A stretch of 34,320 nucleotides of DNA from UMGS1279 sp045536815 (GCA_045536815.1 JAZSOH010000022.1:1-34320); one strand, 5' to 3'; positions 23,630-32,728 are shown, counted from the first letter of the stretch. Numbers and translations: made by a program. The notes: generated by a model from the letters alone, not told the origin.

Positions 23630-24961
23630 ATGAAAACGCCTATTTGCGATTTTGTTAAAGAGTATGTCAATAAAAAAGCGGTACGACTGCATATGCCTGG
23701 GCATAAAGGTATAAAAGCCTTGGGACCTGAAGCTTTAGATATTACCGAAATAAAGGGCGCAGATGTTCTTTACGGCGCGAGCGGTATTATAAATCAAAGC
23801 GAAGAAAACTGCGCAAAGCTTTTTGGTACAGGTAAAACCTTTTATAGCACCGAAGGCTCTTCGCTAAGCATTAAAGCGGCGGTTTATCTTATAAAGCTTT
23901 TCGCTAATGAGAAGGGTAAAAAACCGCTTGTTTTAGCGGCTAGAAATGTACATAAATCGTTTGTTTCTGCCCTGGCGCTTACCGATACAAAGGTTAATTG
24001 GTTTTTCGGCAGTGGGGAGGGTTTTCTTTCCTGCGAATTAGATTTAACTATGCTGGAAAAAACCATAAAAAAGGTAGAACCAACTGCATTTTATCTTACA
24101 AGTCCCGATTATTTGGGCAATATGGCAGATATAGAAAAAATAGCCGGGATTTGCCATAAATACGGCACAGTTTTGATGGTTGACAATGCTCATGGTGCAT
24201 ACCTTAAATTTCTTAAAAAATCACTTCACCCAATAGATTTGGGGGCGGATATTTGTATAGATTCGGCTCACAAAACATTACCTGTTTTAACAGGGGGCGC
24301 ATATCTTCATTTTTCAAAAAATGCAGACGGATTTTTCGCCGAAAATGCCAGAACCGCTCTTTCGCTTTTTGCTTCCACAAGCCCCTCTTATTTAATCCTT
24401 CAGTCGCTTGATTTGGCGAACGATTTTTTGGAAAACTCTATAGAAGAGAAGCTTTCGGATGTGGAAGAAAAAATCTCTGCCGCAAAAATTCAGCTTGAAA
24501 AAATCGGTTATACGCTTTTAAAGGGTGAGCCGTTAAAAATTTCGATTTCCGCCAAAGAATATGGTTATACGGGCGAAAAACTCGGGCAGCTACTTGAAAA
24601 TAACGGAATATATCCTGAGTTTTATGATAAAGACTTTTTGGTTTTAATGTTTTCGGGAGAAAACAAAAAAAGCGATATAACAAAGCTTGTCTCATTGCTT
24701 TCAGATGTTCCCAAAAAGGAAAAAATCCATAAAAAGCCGCCTATCCTTAATAAGCCTATTGCAAAAATGTCGCCTAAAAAGGCAATTTCGCTTCCCTTTG
24801 AAAAGGTGGCTGTTAAAAACGCAAGGGGTAGAGTTTTAGCATCAGTTTCGGTTTCATGCCCACCTGCAGTTCCTATTTTGGTGTGCGGTGAAAGGGTTGA
24901 CCAAAACGCAATTTCGCTATTTGAATATTATGGGATAAAAGAAATATTAGTTGTAAAATGA
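23630..24961 (+). CDS. PLP-dependent Orn/Lys/Arg decarboxylase-family enzyme
   Basis: A 443-residue fold-type I PLP enzyme. The N-terminus RLHMPGHKG and the sequence DSAH-K215-TLPVLTGGAYLH, with K215 as the Schiff-base lysine, are family signatures, and D-N-A-H-G-A-Y binds the cofactor. The C-terminal decarboxylase domain (about 360-443) is present. At about 440 aa it is of the short type widespread in Firmicutes (SpeA/YaaO-like), lacking the N-terminal wing of the ~700-aa enteric enzymes. Arginine, lysine or ornithine could be the substrate, giving agmatine, cadaverine or putrescine; sequence alone does not decide. It is translationally coupled to scfB (1-nt gap), an arrangement with no evident biochemical reason, and closed by a terminator. 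Confidence 0.88.
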   Translation: MKTPICDFVKEYVNKKAVRLHMPGHKGIKALGPEALDITEIKGADVLYGASGIINQSEENCAKLFGTGKTFYSTEGSSLSIKAAVYLIKLFANEKGKKPLVLAARNVHKSFVSALALTDTKVNWFFGSGEGFLSCELDLTMLEKTIKKVEPTAFYLTSPDYLGNMADIEKIAGICHKYGTVLMVDNAHGAYLKFLKKSLHPIDLGADICIDSAHKTLPVLTGGAYLHFSKNADGFFAENARTALSLFASTSPSYLILQSLDLANDFLENSIEEKLSDVEEKISAAKIQLEKIGYTLLKGEPLKISISAKEYGYTGEKLGQLLENNGIYPEFYDKDFLVLMFSGENKKSDITKLVSLLSDVPKKEKIHKKPPILNKPIAKMSPKKAISLPFEKVAVKNARGRVLASVSVSCPPAVPILVCGERVDQNAISLFEYYGIKEILVVK

Positions 24962-24993
24962 AAAAGTTCCTGACAATTCGTCAGGAACTTTTT
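24961..24993 (+). terminator. Intrinsic terminator of the scfB-decarboxylase transcript
   Basis: AAAAAGTTCCTGAC (24961-24974) and GTCAGGAACTTTTT (24980-24993): a perfect 14-bp stem with a 5-nt loop, starting at the last base of the stop codon. Confidence 0.92.
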
Positions 24994-25071
24994 TGTTACT
25001 TTCAATCTTTCTTCAATCTTACTTTGTATAATGTTATAACATAAACAAAAGGTAAGAAAGGAAATCAAATT

Positions 25072-25253
25072 ATGTATATTATAAAAAACGCTTTAAGGTG
25101 TATAGGCAGAGCAAAAGCCCGTAATGTTCTAATAAGCATTATGGGCTTGGCCTTGCTATCGCAAAGTCTATAGTAAATTCTCATAAAGGGCTAATTGAGG
25201 TGAAGTGCTATAATGGTTTTGTAGAGTTCAAGGTAGAAATTCCCGCTTTATAA
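25072..25253 (+). pseudogene. Deletion scar: ABC-permease N-terminus joined to histidine-kinase C-terminus
   Basis: From ATG 25072 (AGAAAGGA upstream) the frame reads MYIIKNALRCIGRAKARN and on to LISIM, the start of a MacB/FtsX-like ABC permease; it stops at 25171. From about 25143 the +1-shifted frame reads GLGLAIAKSIVNSHKG, then IEVKCYNGFVEFKVEIP and stops at 25251. That is the G2 box and last strand of a sensor kinase ATPase domain. The simplest reading is one deletion that removed most of a permease and kinase (BceRS/BceAB-like bacitracin-sensing sets are a model) and joined the ends out of frame around 25142. Neither fragment can be functional. The remaining 25254-25314 shows nothing. 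Confidence 0.8.
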
Positions 25254-25314
25254 ATTAAAATAAAGGATAGATTTCATTTAAAGGTCGTCTTTATATTGGC
25301 GCAAAATGGTCGCC

Positions 25315-25355
25315 AAAAAACACCTGACTTAAAGGTCTTAAGTCAGGTGTTTTTT
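25315..25355. terminator. Bidirectional intrinsic terminator
   Basis: A perfect 18-bp inverted repeat AAAAAACACCTGACTTAA / TTAAGTCAGGTGTTTTTT with a 5-nt loop, 10 nt past the glycosyltransferase stop (minus) and downstream of the pseudogene (plus). Confidence 0.92.
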
Positions 25356-25364
25356 ATTGTTTAT

Positions 25365-26327
25365 TTACTTACTTAAAGAAATCTTTATATCTCTTAAAAG
25401 CTTATGTAAAAAGGGGAAAGTGGCGAACACAGAGTAAACAAATCGGTGTTTAAAAGAAAAGGCCGAAACAGTTTTCATCTTTTTAACGCAGTCTTTTGTA
25501 AGCCTTTTCGCTAAAAGAATATTTTCTTTTGTATCTTTTTGTTCTTTTGCGCGGTTTAAAATTATAAAGGAATAACGAAGCGCCTCATTTATATAAACTG
25601 CTTTTTGAATAGTCTTTTCATAATCATCTGCTCTGTTTAAAAGGTAATATAGCGAGGCGACTGTTTTTTCTATGTTAACATTATTGCTAAGCGAACCCTC
25701 TCTTATAAAATAGTAATAAAGAGGGGCGTCTACTGTGGCAACCTTTAAATTTTCTTTCTCGCAAATAAGGGAAAGAGAAAGGTCCTTATCCTCCATATAG
25801 CTTACCTTTTCGTTAAAGGCTTTACCCCTTAAAATCTCCCTTTTATAAAGCCTGCCCCAAATAAAACTGCGGAACATGTGTGGCGGGTCTAGGGGGTTAA
25901 TTTTTAATATTTCTATCGGTGTATTAAGGTATGACGCGCTATTTATTTCTTCCTTACCCTCAAAACTTTTAGCATAACTGCAAAGCGAAATGTCAGCGTT
26001 ATGAGCTTTTAAAGCCTTCATTAGAACTTCAAAATATTCGGGGTGAACAAAGTCGTCAGAATCAATAAAGCTAATATATTCGCCTGTAGCAAGGCTTAGC
26101 CCTAGATTTCTAGCACTTGAAACTCCGCCGTTTTTCTTGTCGACAACCTTAATTCTTTCATCTTTTTGCGAGTATGATTTTAAAATCTCACCACAAGAGT
26201 CGGGGCTTTCGTCGTTAACGCATATAACCTCAAGATTTTCATAAGTGCCGCCCAAAATAGAGTCAAGACAACGCGGCAAAAAAGCTTCAACATTATAAAT
26301 AGGTATAATAACAGAAATTTTTTCCAT
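25365..26327 (-). CDS. Family 2 glycosyltransferase
   Basis: A 320-residue GT-A-fold enzyme. It opens MEKISVIIPIYNVEAFLPRCLDS (first 20 residues typical of GT2), with VNDESPDSC and the metal/nucleotide-binding SFIDSDDF (D89, D91, D92), then W-G-R-L-Y and an E-D-K-D-L motif for the acceptor side. The C-terminus is basic and helical without a clear membrane segment. GT2 enzymes of this kind decorate cell-wall polymers or exopolysaccharide; the sugar is unknown. Last gene of the minus-strand run that starts with the acyltransferase, 14 bp after gerW. Confidence 0.92.
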   Translation of the reverse strand: MEKISVIIPIYNVEAFLPRCLDSILGGTYENLEVICVNDESPDSCGEILKSYSQKDERIKVVDKKNGGVSSARNLGLSLATGEYISFIDSDDFVHPEYFEVLMKALKAHNADISLCSYAKSFEGKEEINSASYLNTPIEILKINPLDPPHMFRSFIWGRLYKREILRGKAFNEKVSYMEDKDLSLSLICEKENLKVATVDAPLYYYFIREGSLSNNVNIEKTVASLYYLLNRADDYEKTIQKAVYINEALRYSFIILNRAKEQKDTKENILLAKRLTKDCVKKMKTVSAFSFKHRFVYSVFATFPFLHKLLRDIKISLSK

Positions 26328-26341
26328 TTTAAAAACCTCGC

Positions 26342-26746
26342 TTATTTAGGGGAGTTATTTTCCTCTCCGCTTTTCTTTTTGGCTATAAGCTTTTTGGCCT
26401 CGGTAATAACAGTATTTAAAATATCTTTAGTAAGGCCAACAATTCTATCCTCGTTAATTCTCAAAACACTTACGTTTCCGTCTTTAATAACAAGAAAAAC
26501 AAGGGGCGTGTCGGAAACACTGGCGCCTGTTCCGGTTGGGTTTTTGGTGCTGTTTTTAGTTCTATCCAAAATGTCGGCGCCGCCACCTGCAAATCCAACA
26601 GTAACCTTTGAAACGGGGATAATTGTCATACCGTCGGCCACAATTTTTTCACCTAGAACCGACGAAGCATTTTTAACCGCGAGAAGATTTTCAATGGTTG
26701 AATCCATAACCTTTATAAGAGTGTTTTTGTTTTCTTTTTCGTTCAT
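26342..26746 (-). CDS. gerW: GerW-family sporulation protein (YtfJ)
   Basis: A 134-residue protein with the family core VIPVSKVTVGFAGGGAD-type sequence (here TIIPVSKVTVGFAGGGAD) and a following small hydrophobic domain (TPLVFLVIKDGNVSVLRI). In Bacillus subtilis YtfJ/GerW is made in the forespore and is needed for normal germination. It overlaps the upstream DUF2953 gene by 4 bp (ATGA), the same partner (YtfI) as in Bacillus, which strongly supports the call and indicates that the host can probably form spores. Confidence 0.93.
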   Translation of the reverse strand: MNEKENKNTLIKVMDSTIENLLAVKNASSVLGEKIVADGMTIIPVSKVTVGFAGGGADILDRTKNSTKNPTGTGASVSDTPLVFLVIKDGNVSVLRINEDRIVGLTKDILNTVITEAKKLIAKKKSGEENNSPK

Positions 26747-27303
26747 TTTGTTTTCTCCTTTAAAACGAAGTTTAGTAGAGCCGAAATAATGTGACGTAAT
26801 TTTGCTGATAAAATTATATCAAAAAATATGCTAGGCTTATCTTTATTATAGTCGCAAAAAATGTTAACGTCTTCTGCGCCGTCTTTAAAGGTGGCCGAAG
26901 AGGAAAGAAACCCAACAAGCGGGTAAATAATTGCGCTTGCTGTACCATATTCTATGGCTGTAAGCGCCGCGTCCTTTGCACAGACGGTTACGTCAATTTT
27001 AAGTTTTTCTATTTTTATTTTTGGGTAAAACTTAATAATTTCTTTTACAACCATTTTTATTGTATTAACCGTGCTTTTAAGCTTTTCTAAAAAAGGAACA
27101 TTTTTTTCCTCACTATTTTCTTTCTTTTCTTTTTCATCTTTTTTCTTTTCTTTCAGAGTGAACCTAAAGCAAAGAAGGTATATTTTAATATTAGGTTTTC
27201 CGCCATTGTCATAAAAAATTCTGATTTTTAAAGAGGCAAACACAAATGTAAGGACACAAAGAAGAGCGAGTGACGCAACACCTAAAAGAATTTTCCAAAC
27301 CAT
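26743..27303 (-). CDS. DUF2953 protein (YtfI-like)
   Basis: A 186-residue protein with an N-terminal membrane segment (about 5-27), a strand-rich part (KIRIFYDNGGKPNIKIYLLC), a Lys/Glu-rich charged linker (about 53-72) and a C-terminal region with TAIEYGTASAIIYPLVGFLS, typical of DUF2953. Function is unknown; its constant companion is gerW, with which it overlaps by 4 bp, suggesting a sporulation or spore-envelope role. Confidence 0.88.
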   Translation of the reverse strand: MVWKILLGVASLALLCVLTFVFASLKIRIFYDNGGKPNIKIYLLCFRFTLKEKKKDEKEKKENSEEKNVPFLEKLKSTVNTIKMVVKEIIKFYPKIKIEKLKIDVTVCAKDAALTAIEYGTASAIIYPLVGFLSSSATFKDGAEDVNIFCDYNKDKPSIFFDIILSAKLRHIISALLNFVLKEKTK

Positions 27304-27331
27304 CTTTTTGCCTCCTTTATATTTTTTAAGT

Positions 27332-28249
27332 TTATAAATTCATAGCAAGGCCGATAATCAGTGGCATTGTTATAATTGTTAAAAGTGTTGTGAGAGATAC
27401 AGTGGTGGCGGCAAGTTTTGTATCGCCACCGAATTTTTCCGAAAACATTGATGTTGTTGCTGCAAAAGGCGCCGAAAGGGCGATTGTAATAGAAAGCATA
27501 GTTATTTTTTCTACACCAATCAGATAAAGAAGCAACATAATTAAAAGCGGCGAGATTATAAGTCTATAAGCTATACTAAAATAAATTGATAGACCTTTAA
27601 TTTTAAAATCAGATTCGGCTAAATGATACCCTATAATAACCATTGGCAGAGGTGTGTTAAGAGCCGCTAAATATTCAATAGGCCTTCCTATAATGTTTGG
27701 AAGTGTAAAGGGCATTACGAACACCAAAATACCGAAAAACGTGCCAACTATTCCCGGGTTAAAAATAGCCTTTTTGAGAGAAATATATTTCTTATCTGAG
27801 CTAATAAGTGAGACGCCGTATGTCCAGTTTATTATATTAAAAACTGCAACGTATATAGCGCCGTAAAAAACGCCGTCATCACCTAAAAGTGCCTGTTGAA
27901 GCGGAATAGCCATATAAGCTGCGTTCGAAAAAACTGCGCCGTACCTTGCTATTTTCTCCTTCTCTTTTATTTTATCCCTAATAACAAGCCTTGTTATTAT
28001 AATATTTAAAAAGAAGGAGGCAAAGGCGGCAAAAAAGGTTATTATAAGCCCTTTAAGATAGGCTTTGTCAAAGGTGCGGGAAAAGGAATTGATAATTACG
28101 CAAGGGGTTACTATGTAAAGTACGAAGCTTGTAACCTCACTAACAGTTTTTTCGCTTAAAAGTTTAATTTTGTTTGAAACAAAGCCAACACCCATAAGAA
28201 TAAATAAAACAAAAACTTGTGTGGCAACAAGGGTAATATTTTCTAGCAT
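27332..28249 (-). CDS. AEC (auxin efflux carrier) family transporter
   Basis: A 305-residue membrane protein with about ten hydrophobic segments in two groups of five. Typical features are the N-terminal F-I-L-M-G-V-G-F, T-P-C-V-I-I-N-S-F in helix 2, the central N-A-A-Y-M-A-I-P with Asn and Pro, and an S-A-P-F-A-A-T-T-S region near the end. Bacterial members are thought to carry small organic acids such as malate; the substrate cannot be predicted. Second gene of the plsC-led run, 32 bp after it. Confidence 0.92.
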   Translation of the reverse strand: MLENITLVATQVFVLFILMGVGFVSNKIKLLSEKTVSEVTSFVLYIVTPCVIINSFSRTFDKAYLKGLIITFFAAFASFFLNIIITRLVIRDKIKEKEKIARYGAVFSNAAYMAIPLQQALLGDDGVFYGAIYVAVFNIINWTYGVSLISSDKKYISLKKAIFNPGIVGTFFGILVFVMPFTLPNIIGRPIEYLAALNTPLPMVIIGYHLAESDFKIKGLSIYFSIAYRLIISPLLIMLLLYLIGVEKITMLSITIALSAPFAATTSMFSEKFGGDTKLAATTVSLTTLLTIITMPLIIGLAMNL

Positions 28250-28281
28250 AAGAAACCTCTGATTTTTTTATAAACACTTTT

Positions 28282-29550
28282 TTATATTTTTGCTTTTCGT
28301 TTTTTGCAAATTTTATATATTTCCTCGGTGGCAAGGCGCACCTTTGCAACAGGGGTATCACCTTTTGGGAAACAGTAATACAACATATCGTTATCGCCTA
28401 TACAAATAACATCACCGATTTCGTACCAAAAATAGTCGGCATAAAGGCTATAACTGCGGTTGGAGCTTTGGGTATAATAAAGACTTCCGTCATCGCTTTT
28501 TAAAGTAAAGCCATCTTTTGTGTGGGTAAGCCTTCCGCTTCCTATTTTATAAATAGCCTTAAAATCTACCATAACGCCAATTTCTACCTCAGCATCAAGC
28601 AGATAGTTGCCGTTTTCAACTTCCTCTTTCACCTTTTCTCTTTGGTATGCGTACCAGTCAGGTATATGGCTAAACCTTGTCTCGCCCGAAAGAGCTTTCA
28701 TACTGCCATCTTCTAAAAGGGCGTATTTCTTTTTACAGTTTTCGCAAACAAGGTGTATGCCGCTACCTTTAGTTTTTCCCTCCGCATTGCAGTTTGGGCA
28801 GTGATACAAAATTCGGTGAAGCCCGTCTGCTCTGAAGGGTTCATCTACCGTTATACCATTTTCTTTTTGCCATAAAAAGTTATCAAAGCTAAAGGCTTCA
28901 TCCAAAGCTTTATCGATTTCGGGCACGGTAAGGTCTTTAAGATTTTCCTTAGAAAAAAGAAGACTAATATTAGCGCTAACCGGAACCTTTTTCCTTATTT
29001 GAAGGCCATTATAAAGGGGGTCTCTGGTAAAGGCACCCTCGGTTTTAATCATTAAAACGGGAACCCCCAGCTTCTTTAAAAGTATGCCCATTTTTCGTGG
29101 CAGCTTGGTTTCGGTTCCGTCAAAGCTATAACTGGCTTCGGGGTACATTAAAACACTAACCTTTTTATTATGTAAAAGGTGTTTCATATCGCTTATAAGG
29201 GTAATGTCGCTAACAAATTTTTTGGTAGGGATACAACCCAAAAGACGCATAAGAAGATTTTTGCCTATAAACCCGTCAGAAGTGCAAACTATACCAAATG
29301 GCTTTGGCCATAAAATGCGGTATGCAATTTTTAAATCTATAAAGCTGGAGTGATTCATAAGAACAAGGCAGGGGCCTAAATTTTTGGGCACATTACCTGT
29401 AAATTTAAATTTAGCAGACCAAAGGTCGAAAATAGATATGACTTTTATAACAAGGGGTAGTATAAAAAATGGCCTCAAGGGGCGCATATGTTTTGGTTTT
29501 TTAAGCCTTAAAACCTTATCGTAAGAAAGGGCTTTTGTTTTTATTTTCAA
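28282..29550 (-). CDS. PlsC-type lysophosphatidate acyltransferase with C-terminal zinc-ribbon extension
   Basis: A 422-residue protein whose N-terminal half is a PlsC/AGPAT domain: the catalytic H-x4-D is H67-SSFI-D72 inside MNHSSFID, and YPEASYSFDG stands where the EGTR-like motif lies. Family members add the second acyl chain in phosphatidic acid synthesis. Standard PlsC is about 200-250 aa; here about 170 extra residues follow, starting with a zinc-ribbon-like C251-x2-C254...C269-x2-C272 and then a strand-rich domain. The start is TTG 29550, with AAAGGA about 11 nt upstream; no ATG or GTG alternative stays open there. Confidence 0.87.
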   Translation of the reverse strand: MKIKTKALSYDKVLRLKKPKHMRPLRPFFILPLVIKVISIFDLWSAKFKFTGNVPKNLGPCLVLMNHSSFIDLKIAYRILWPKPFGIVCTSDGFIGKNLLMRLLGCIPTKKFVSDITLISDMKHLLHNKKVSVLMYPEASYSFDGTETKLPRKMGILLKKLGVPVLMIKTEGAFTRDPLYNGLQIRKKVPVSANISLLFSKENLKDLTVPEIDKALDEAFSFDNFLWQKENGITVDEPFRADGLHRILYHCPNCNAEGKTKGSGIHLVCENCKKKYALLEDGSMKALSGETRFSHIPDWYAYQREKVKEEVENGNYLLDAEVEIGVMVDFKAIYKIGSGRLTHTKDGFTLKSDDGSLYYTQSSNRSYSLYADYFWYEIGDVICIGDNDMLYYCFPKGDTPVAKVRLATEEIYKICKKRKAKI

Positions 29551-29591
29551 AATTTCACTGTCCTTTCGTCTACTAAACTATACACACTATA

Positions 29592-29620
29592 ATTTTACAC
29601 TATATTCATAAATATATCAA
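29592..29620 (-). promoter_or_regulatory. Promoter of the plsC-AEC-DUF2953-gerW-GT2 run
   Basis: On the minus strand TTGATA (29620-29615) and TAAAAT (29597-29592), 17 nt apart, about 42 bp before the TTG start. The short gaps downstream suggest one transcript. A second, sporulation-specific promoter for gerW was not recognised. Confidence 0.65.
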
Positions 29621-29638
29621 GGGAATTTTTAAAAACAA

Positions 29639-29663
29639 AAAAGGGTTGCATTGCAACCCTTTT
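29639..29663. terminator. Intrinsic terminator of the glycoside hydrolase gene
   Basis: AAAAGGGTTGC / GCAACCCTTTT with an ATT loop, 13 nt past the hydrolase stop; both strands carry a T- or A-run. Confidence 0.88.
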
Positions 29664-29675
29664 AAAGTATTTAGA

Positions 29676-32639
29676 TTATAGGAAAAGGCCATATTCCACA
29701 AAGCAGTAAGAATCGGTCCAGTCTTTATTTTCTCCGCCCGACCAAAGAGGAGAATTGTGGAAAAACGAGAAGGGTCCCACCTCAAAAATCTCGCCGCCGC
29801 TTAGGTGGAAGGGGCCAAGCAGATTTCTAAGGTTTCCTGTAACGGTGAGTGAAATTTTATTTTCACCCTCTTTTAATAGGCTGGAAATATCAGTTTCGTA
29901 TGGCTGCCACATAATTTCGCCTGCATCGGTGCCGTTTACCGTAACCTTAGTGACATTTGAAGAAAGATTTTTAAGCCTTATGCTACGGTTTTTAAGCTCG
30001 TCTTCTTTAAGGGTTATTGTTTGCTCAAAGGTCATATTACCCGCAAAGAAGGGGAAGCCTTGCCCGGCAACGCTTCCGCCGGAAAGGGTCTTGGGGGTGT
30101 TTGCAATATAGAAACCGCCATCTACCCTTACTGCACGTTTAGGCAGCTTTTCAAACGGCTTGTCGGTTTTAACCGCAAAATCGCCAACGATGTAAATCGC
30201 TTCAATTTCCATATCGTAGGTAAGCTTATTTTTCTCGGTTTCAAATACCTTTGCTTTGCGAATGTTTTCGTAAACGGCTTCGCTTTGCTCAAAATCGCAC
30301 GAAAGCTTAATCTCGTTTTTGCCGAGAGTAACATATTCTTTTATGTCAATAAGCCTGAAGGCCATGTCGTGAAAATATCCAAGGTCACCGCTATTCACGG
30401 TTTTTCCGTTTACCGATATATCAAATATTTCGGGAGTTTCTATGCAAAGCATACAGGTGCTAAAGTCTTTTTCCCTAACCTCAAAGTTAAATAAAATATC
30501 GGTTTTAACCTTTTTGAAGAAGTCACAAGCAATCTCCTGTACATCGTTTACGGGAAGATTTTCAGCATATTTTTTGCCCTCAAAATAAAGGTCGCAGTAA
30601 TCAAGTGTGAGAGAATTAAGGTCACATTTTTTAAGCTCCCAAGCGTCTTTTAAAAGGCTATTTATGGGCAAAAGTTCCTCTTTGCAGAGCTCTTTCGAAG
30701 GCTTCACTTCTTCATCATATACGAAAATAACTAAAGAACCACGCTCAAAAAGGGTTTCACTTATTTTAAGTCCTTCATTTGTTTTCTCGAAATAAACGGG
30801 TAGAGTGTCGCCCTTAGCAGCATCGAAGATTTCGGCGCTGCCACCCTTGACAGTGGCGGTGATATTAAGCCTTTTTTCGTTCGGGTTAACGAGGTAATAC
30901 ATTGTCATATTATCCTCGTTAAACCTTCTGACCGCCGTTAAAACGGGGCATTCGTTTTTATCACCGTCATATTCAAGGCTTATGCTGATAAGCTCGTTTG
31001 GAATAGCCTTGTAGATACCATCAATATCGGTTACAATCGAAGCTTTTGAAAGGCCTATTACCTCATTATTTTCTTCGCCGTCAACAAAGCTTGGGATTTC
31101 GCCTGCAAAAATAACGGTGCCGCCGTTTGCTTTGAACTCTTTCAGTAGCTTTAAGGTGTTGCTGCCAATACAGTTTGATGGGGGAACAACAACCGCTTTA
31201 TAGTTTTGTGTGCCAACGGTAAAGGTGTCGCCCTCTATTTTGCCGTAACGTTTTATTATTCTTTCGTCGCCAAGGTGATACTGAATTTGGTTATGCTCAA
31301 GATTTTGCATAGCCCTCATAAGACTTTGGCAATAAAATTTAGTATATTCTTCGGTTTCTTCGTTGCAAAGATAAGAGGTCCAACCGCTTTCAATGTTGCT
31401 AAGAAGCAAAACCTTGTGGTCAACCTTGCCCTCGGCAATAAGGTAACCTATACGGCTAACCATATCATTAAACGAGCGGTAGTTTTTCCACCAGGGTTGA
31501 TGAACAAAAAGTGAAGCGGGATAGTCGCGTTTTCTTATACCCCTTAGGCTATATCCTTCAAGGTGTTGGCAAAGAAAGTTAATGCCGTGCACCATTTGAG
31601 ATTCATAAATCCAACGTAAATCTTCAAAGCTTACATTCCAACCCGAAAGGGCAAAGGTTTCAGACATAATTTGCTTTTTCCCAAGCTGATTTGCAACCGA
31701 GGAAAGCTGCATCTCGGTAAGAATTGATGCAAGAGTACGGTTAAGGTGGTCCATACCCGGAATGTCCATATATTCATACTGTGCCATTACGCTGCCGTTC
31801 GACTTAATTTGGTCAGAATAGTTTCGCGGAATAACGTCGTTTTCCTCACAGGCCATATGACCAGTGTAAAGAAAACCGTGTTCTTTGTGCCAATCGTTAA
31901 GCTGTTTGTTGTAGCTTTCGGCAAAAAGGTCGCGAACAAGCTTCCAAAAGCGGTATCTTACTTTTTCGCCGCCCTTTATATCAAACAAAAGGCAGTGTAA
32001 ATTATTTGTAAGGGGTTCATTGTACCTTGCAAGGTACTCTTTCTCAATTACAAAAGACCAAGGGCAACCATTACGAGAAACCTGAGGCTCGTCGGTGAAA
32101 AAACCCGTCATACCGCCCATATCTTCACCCAAAACAGATGTGTATTTTTCGTGGGTACTGCGAATGAATTCTTTAATTACCTTTTTATCTAAAACGTCAA
32201 CATAAAACTGATTAACGTCATAGTACATATGGTAAATTTTGCCGTCATAATTTATGTTGGTAATAGTTCTTTCGGTTTGCTTAGGAGCAGATACAATCTC
32301 ACCGCGGAGATACTTTTGCCAGTACTCTTCCCCAAGGCCGTTTACGGCACCAGCGCCAAAGCCGCTTGGCCAACCGTTTTCGTCATATCCCCAAGCGAGC
32401 ATACCTTTACTTTTTGCAAGTGAGGAGGAAGCCTTTATATTTTCAAACCATTCCTCCGACATATATTCGGTTTGTAAGCCACCTCTGGCGTGCATAAAAA
32501 AGCCGCCGATGCCCTGCTCCTTCATCCAAAGGATCTGCCGGGTCAGTATATTTTTATCGAGCTTGTCATTCCAAGACCAAAATGGTACACTTTGGTATTC
32601 CGCCAAGCTTTCATTCATTTTGTTTAACATCTCAGTCAT
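29676..32639 (-). CDS. Large glycoside hydrolase, GH106-like (alpha-L-rhamnosidase-related)
   Basis: A 987-residue cytoplasmic enzyme without signal peptide. The N-terminal half is a TIM-barrel-like domain with PFWSWNDKLDKNIL, GIGGFFMHARGGL, Y-D-E-N-G-W-P-S-G-F and G-F-F-T-D-E-P-Q, a set typical of the GH106/rhamnosidase-like superfamily in gut Firmicutes; Glu in TDEP is a candidate catalytic residue. A beta-galactosidase-trimerisation-like domain (about 470-560) and two jelly-roll sugar-binding domains (about 680-985, ending in V-T-G-N-L-R-N-L-L-G-P-F-H) follow. The start is ATG 32639, because GGAGG lies 8 nt before it; a reading from 32675 has no ribosome site. Residue-level substrate assignment is not possible; rhamnosides are the best guess. 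No transporter or other sugar genes adjoin it. Confidence 0.82.
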   Translation of the reverse strand: MTEMLNKMNESLAEYQSVPFWSWNDKLDKNILTRQILWMKEQGIGGFFMHARGGLQTEYMSEEWFENIKASSSLAKSKGMLAWGYDENGWPSGFGAGAVNGLGEEYWQKYLRGEIVSAPKQTERTITNINYDGKIYHMYYDVNQFYVDVLDKKVIKEFIRSTHEKYTSVLGEDMGGMTGFFTDEPQVSRNGCPWSFVIEKEYLARYNEPLTNNLHCLLFDIKGGEKVRYRFWKLVRDLFAESYNKQLNDWHKEHGFLYTGHMACEENDVIPRNYSDQIKSNGSVMAQYEYMDIPGMDHLNRTLASILTEMQLSSVANQLGKKQIMSETFALSGWNVSFEDLRWIYESQMVHGINFLCQHLEGYSLRGIRKRDYPASLFVHQPWWKNYRSFNDMVSRIGYLIAEGKVDHKVLLLSNIESGWTSYLCNEETEEYTKFYCQSLMRAMQNLEHNQIQYHLGDERIIKRYGKIEGDTFTVGTQNYKAVVVPPSNCIGSNTLKLLKEFKANGGTVIFAGEIPSFVDGEENNEVIGLSKASIVTDIDGIYKAIPNELISISLEYDGDKNECPVLTAVRRFNEDNMTMYYLVNPNEKRLNITATVKGGSAEIFDAAKGDTLPVYFEKTNEGLKISETLFERGSLVIFVYDEEVKPSKELCKEELLPINSLLKDAWELKKCDLNSLTLDYCDLYFEGKKYAENLPVNDVQEIACDFFKKVKTDILFNFEVREKDFSTCMLCIETPEIFDISVNGKTVNSGDLGYFHDMAFRLIDIKEYVTLGKNEIKLSCDFEQSEAVYENIRKAKVFETEKNKLTYDMEIEAIYIVGDFAVKTDKPFEKLPKRAVRVDGGFYIANTPKTLSGGSVAGQGFPFFAGNMTFEQTITLKEDELKNRSIRLKNLSSNVTKVTVNGTDAGEIMWQPYETDISSLLKEGENKISLTVTGNLRNLLGPFHLSGGEIFEVGPFSFFHNSPLWSGGENKDWTDSYCFVEYGLFL

Positions 32640-32728
32640 ATGGTGTTCCTCCAAATTGTACTCGATAACACGCAAACTTTTCTTGCGAATTTGTATCGGA
32701 TTTATGTGATTTTTTCTCGAACAAATTC

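Noticed and set aside
32640..32675. Longer start for the GH106-like enzyme
   Set aside because: The ribosome site GGAGG lies inside this extension, 8 nt before ATG 32639.
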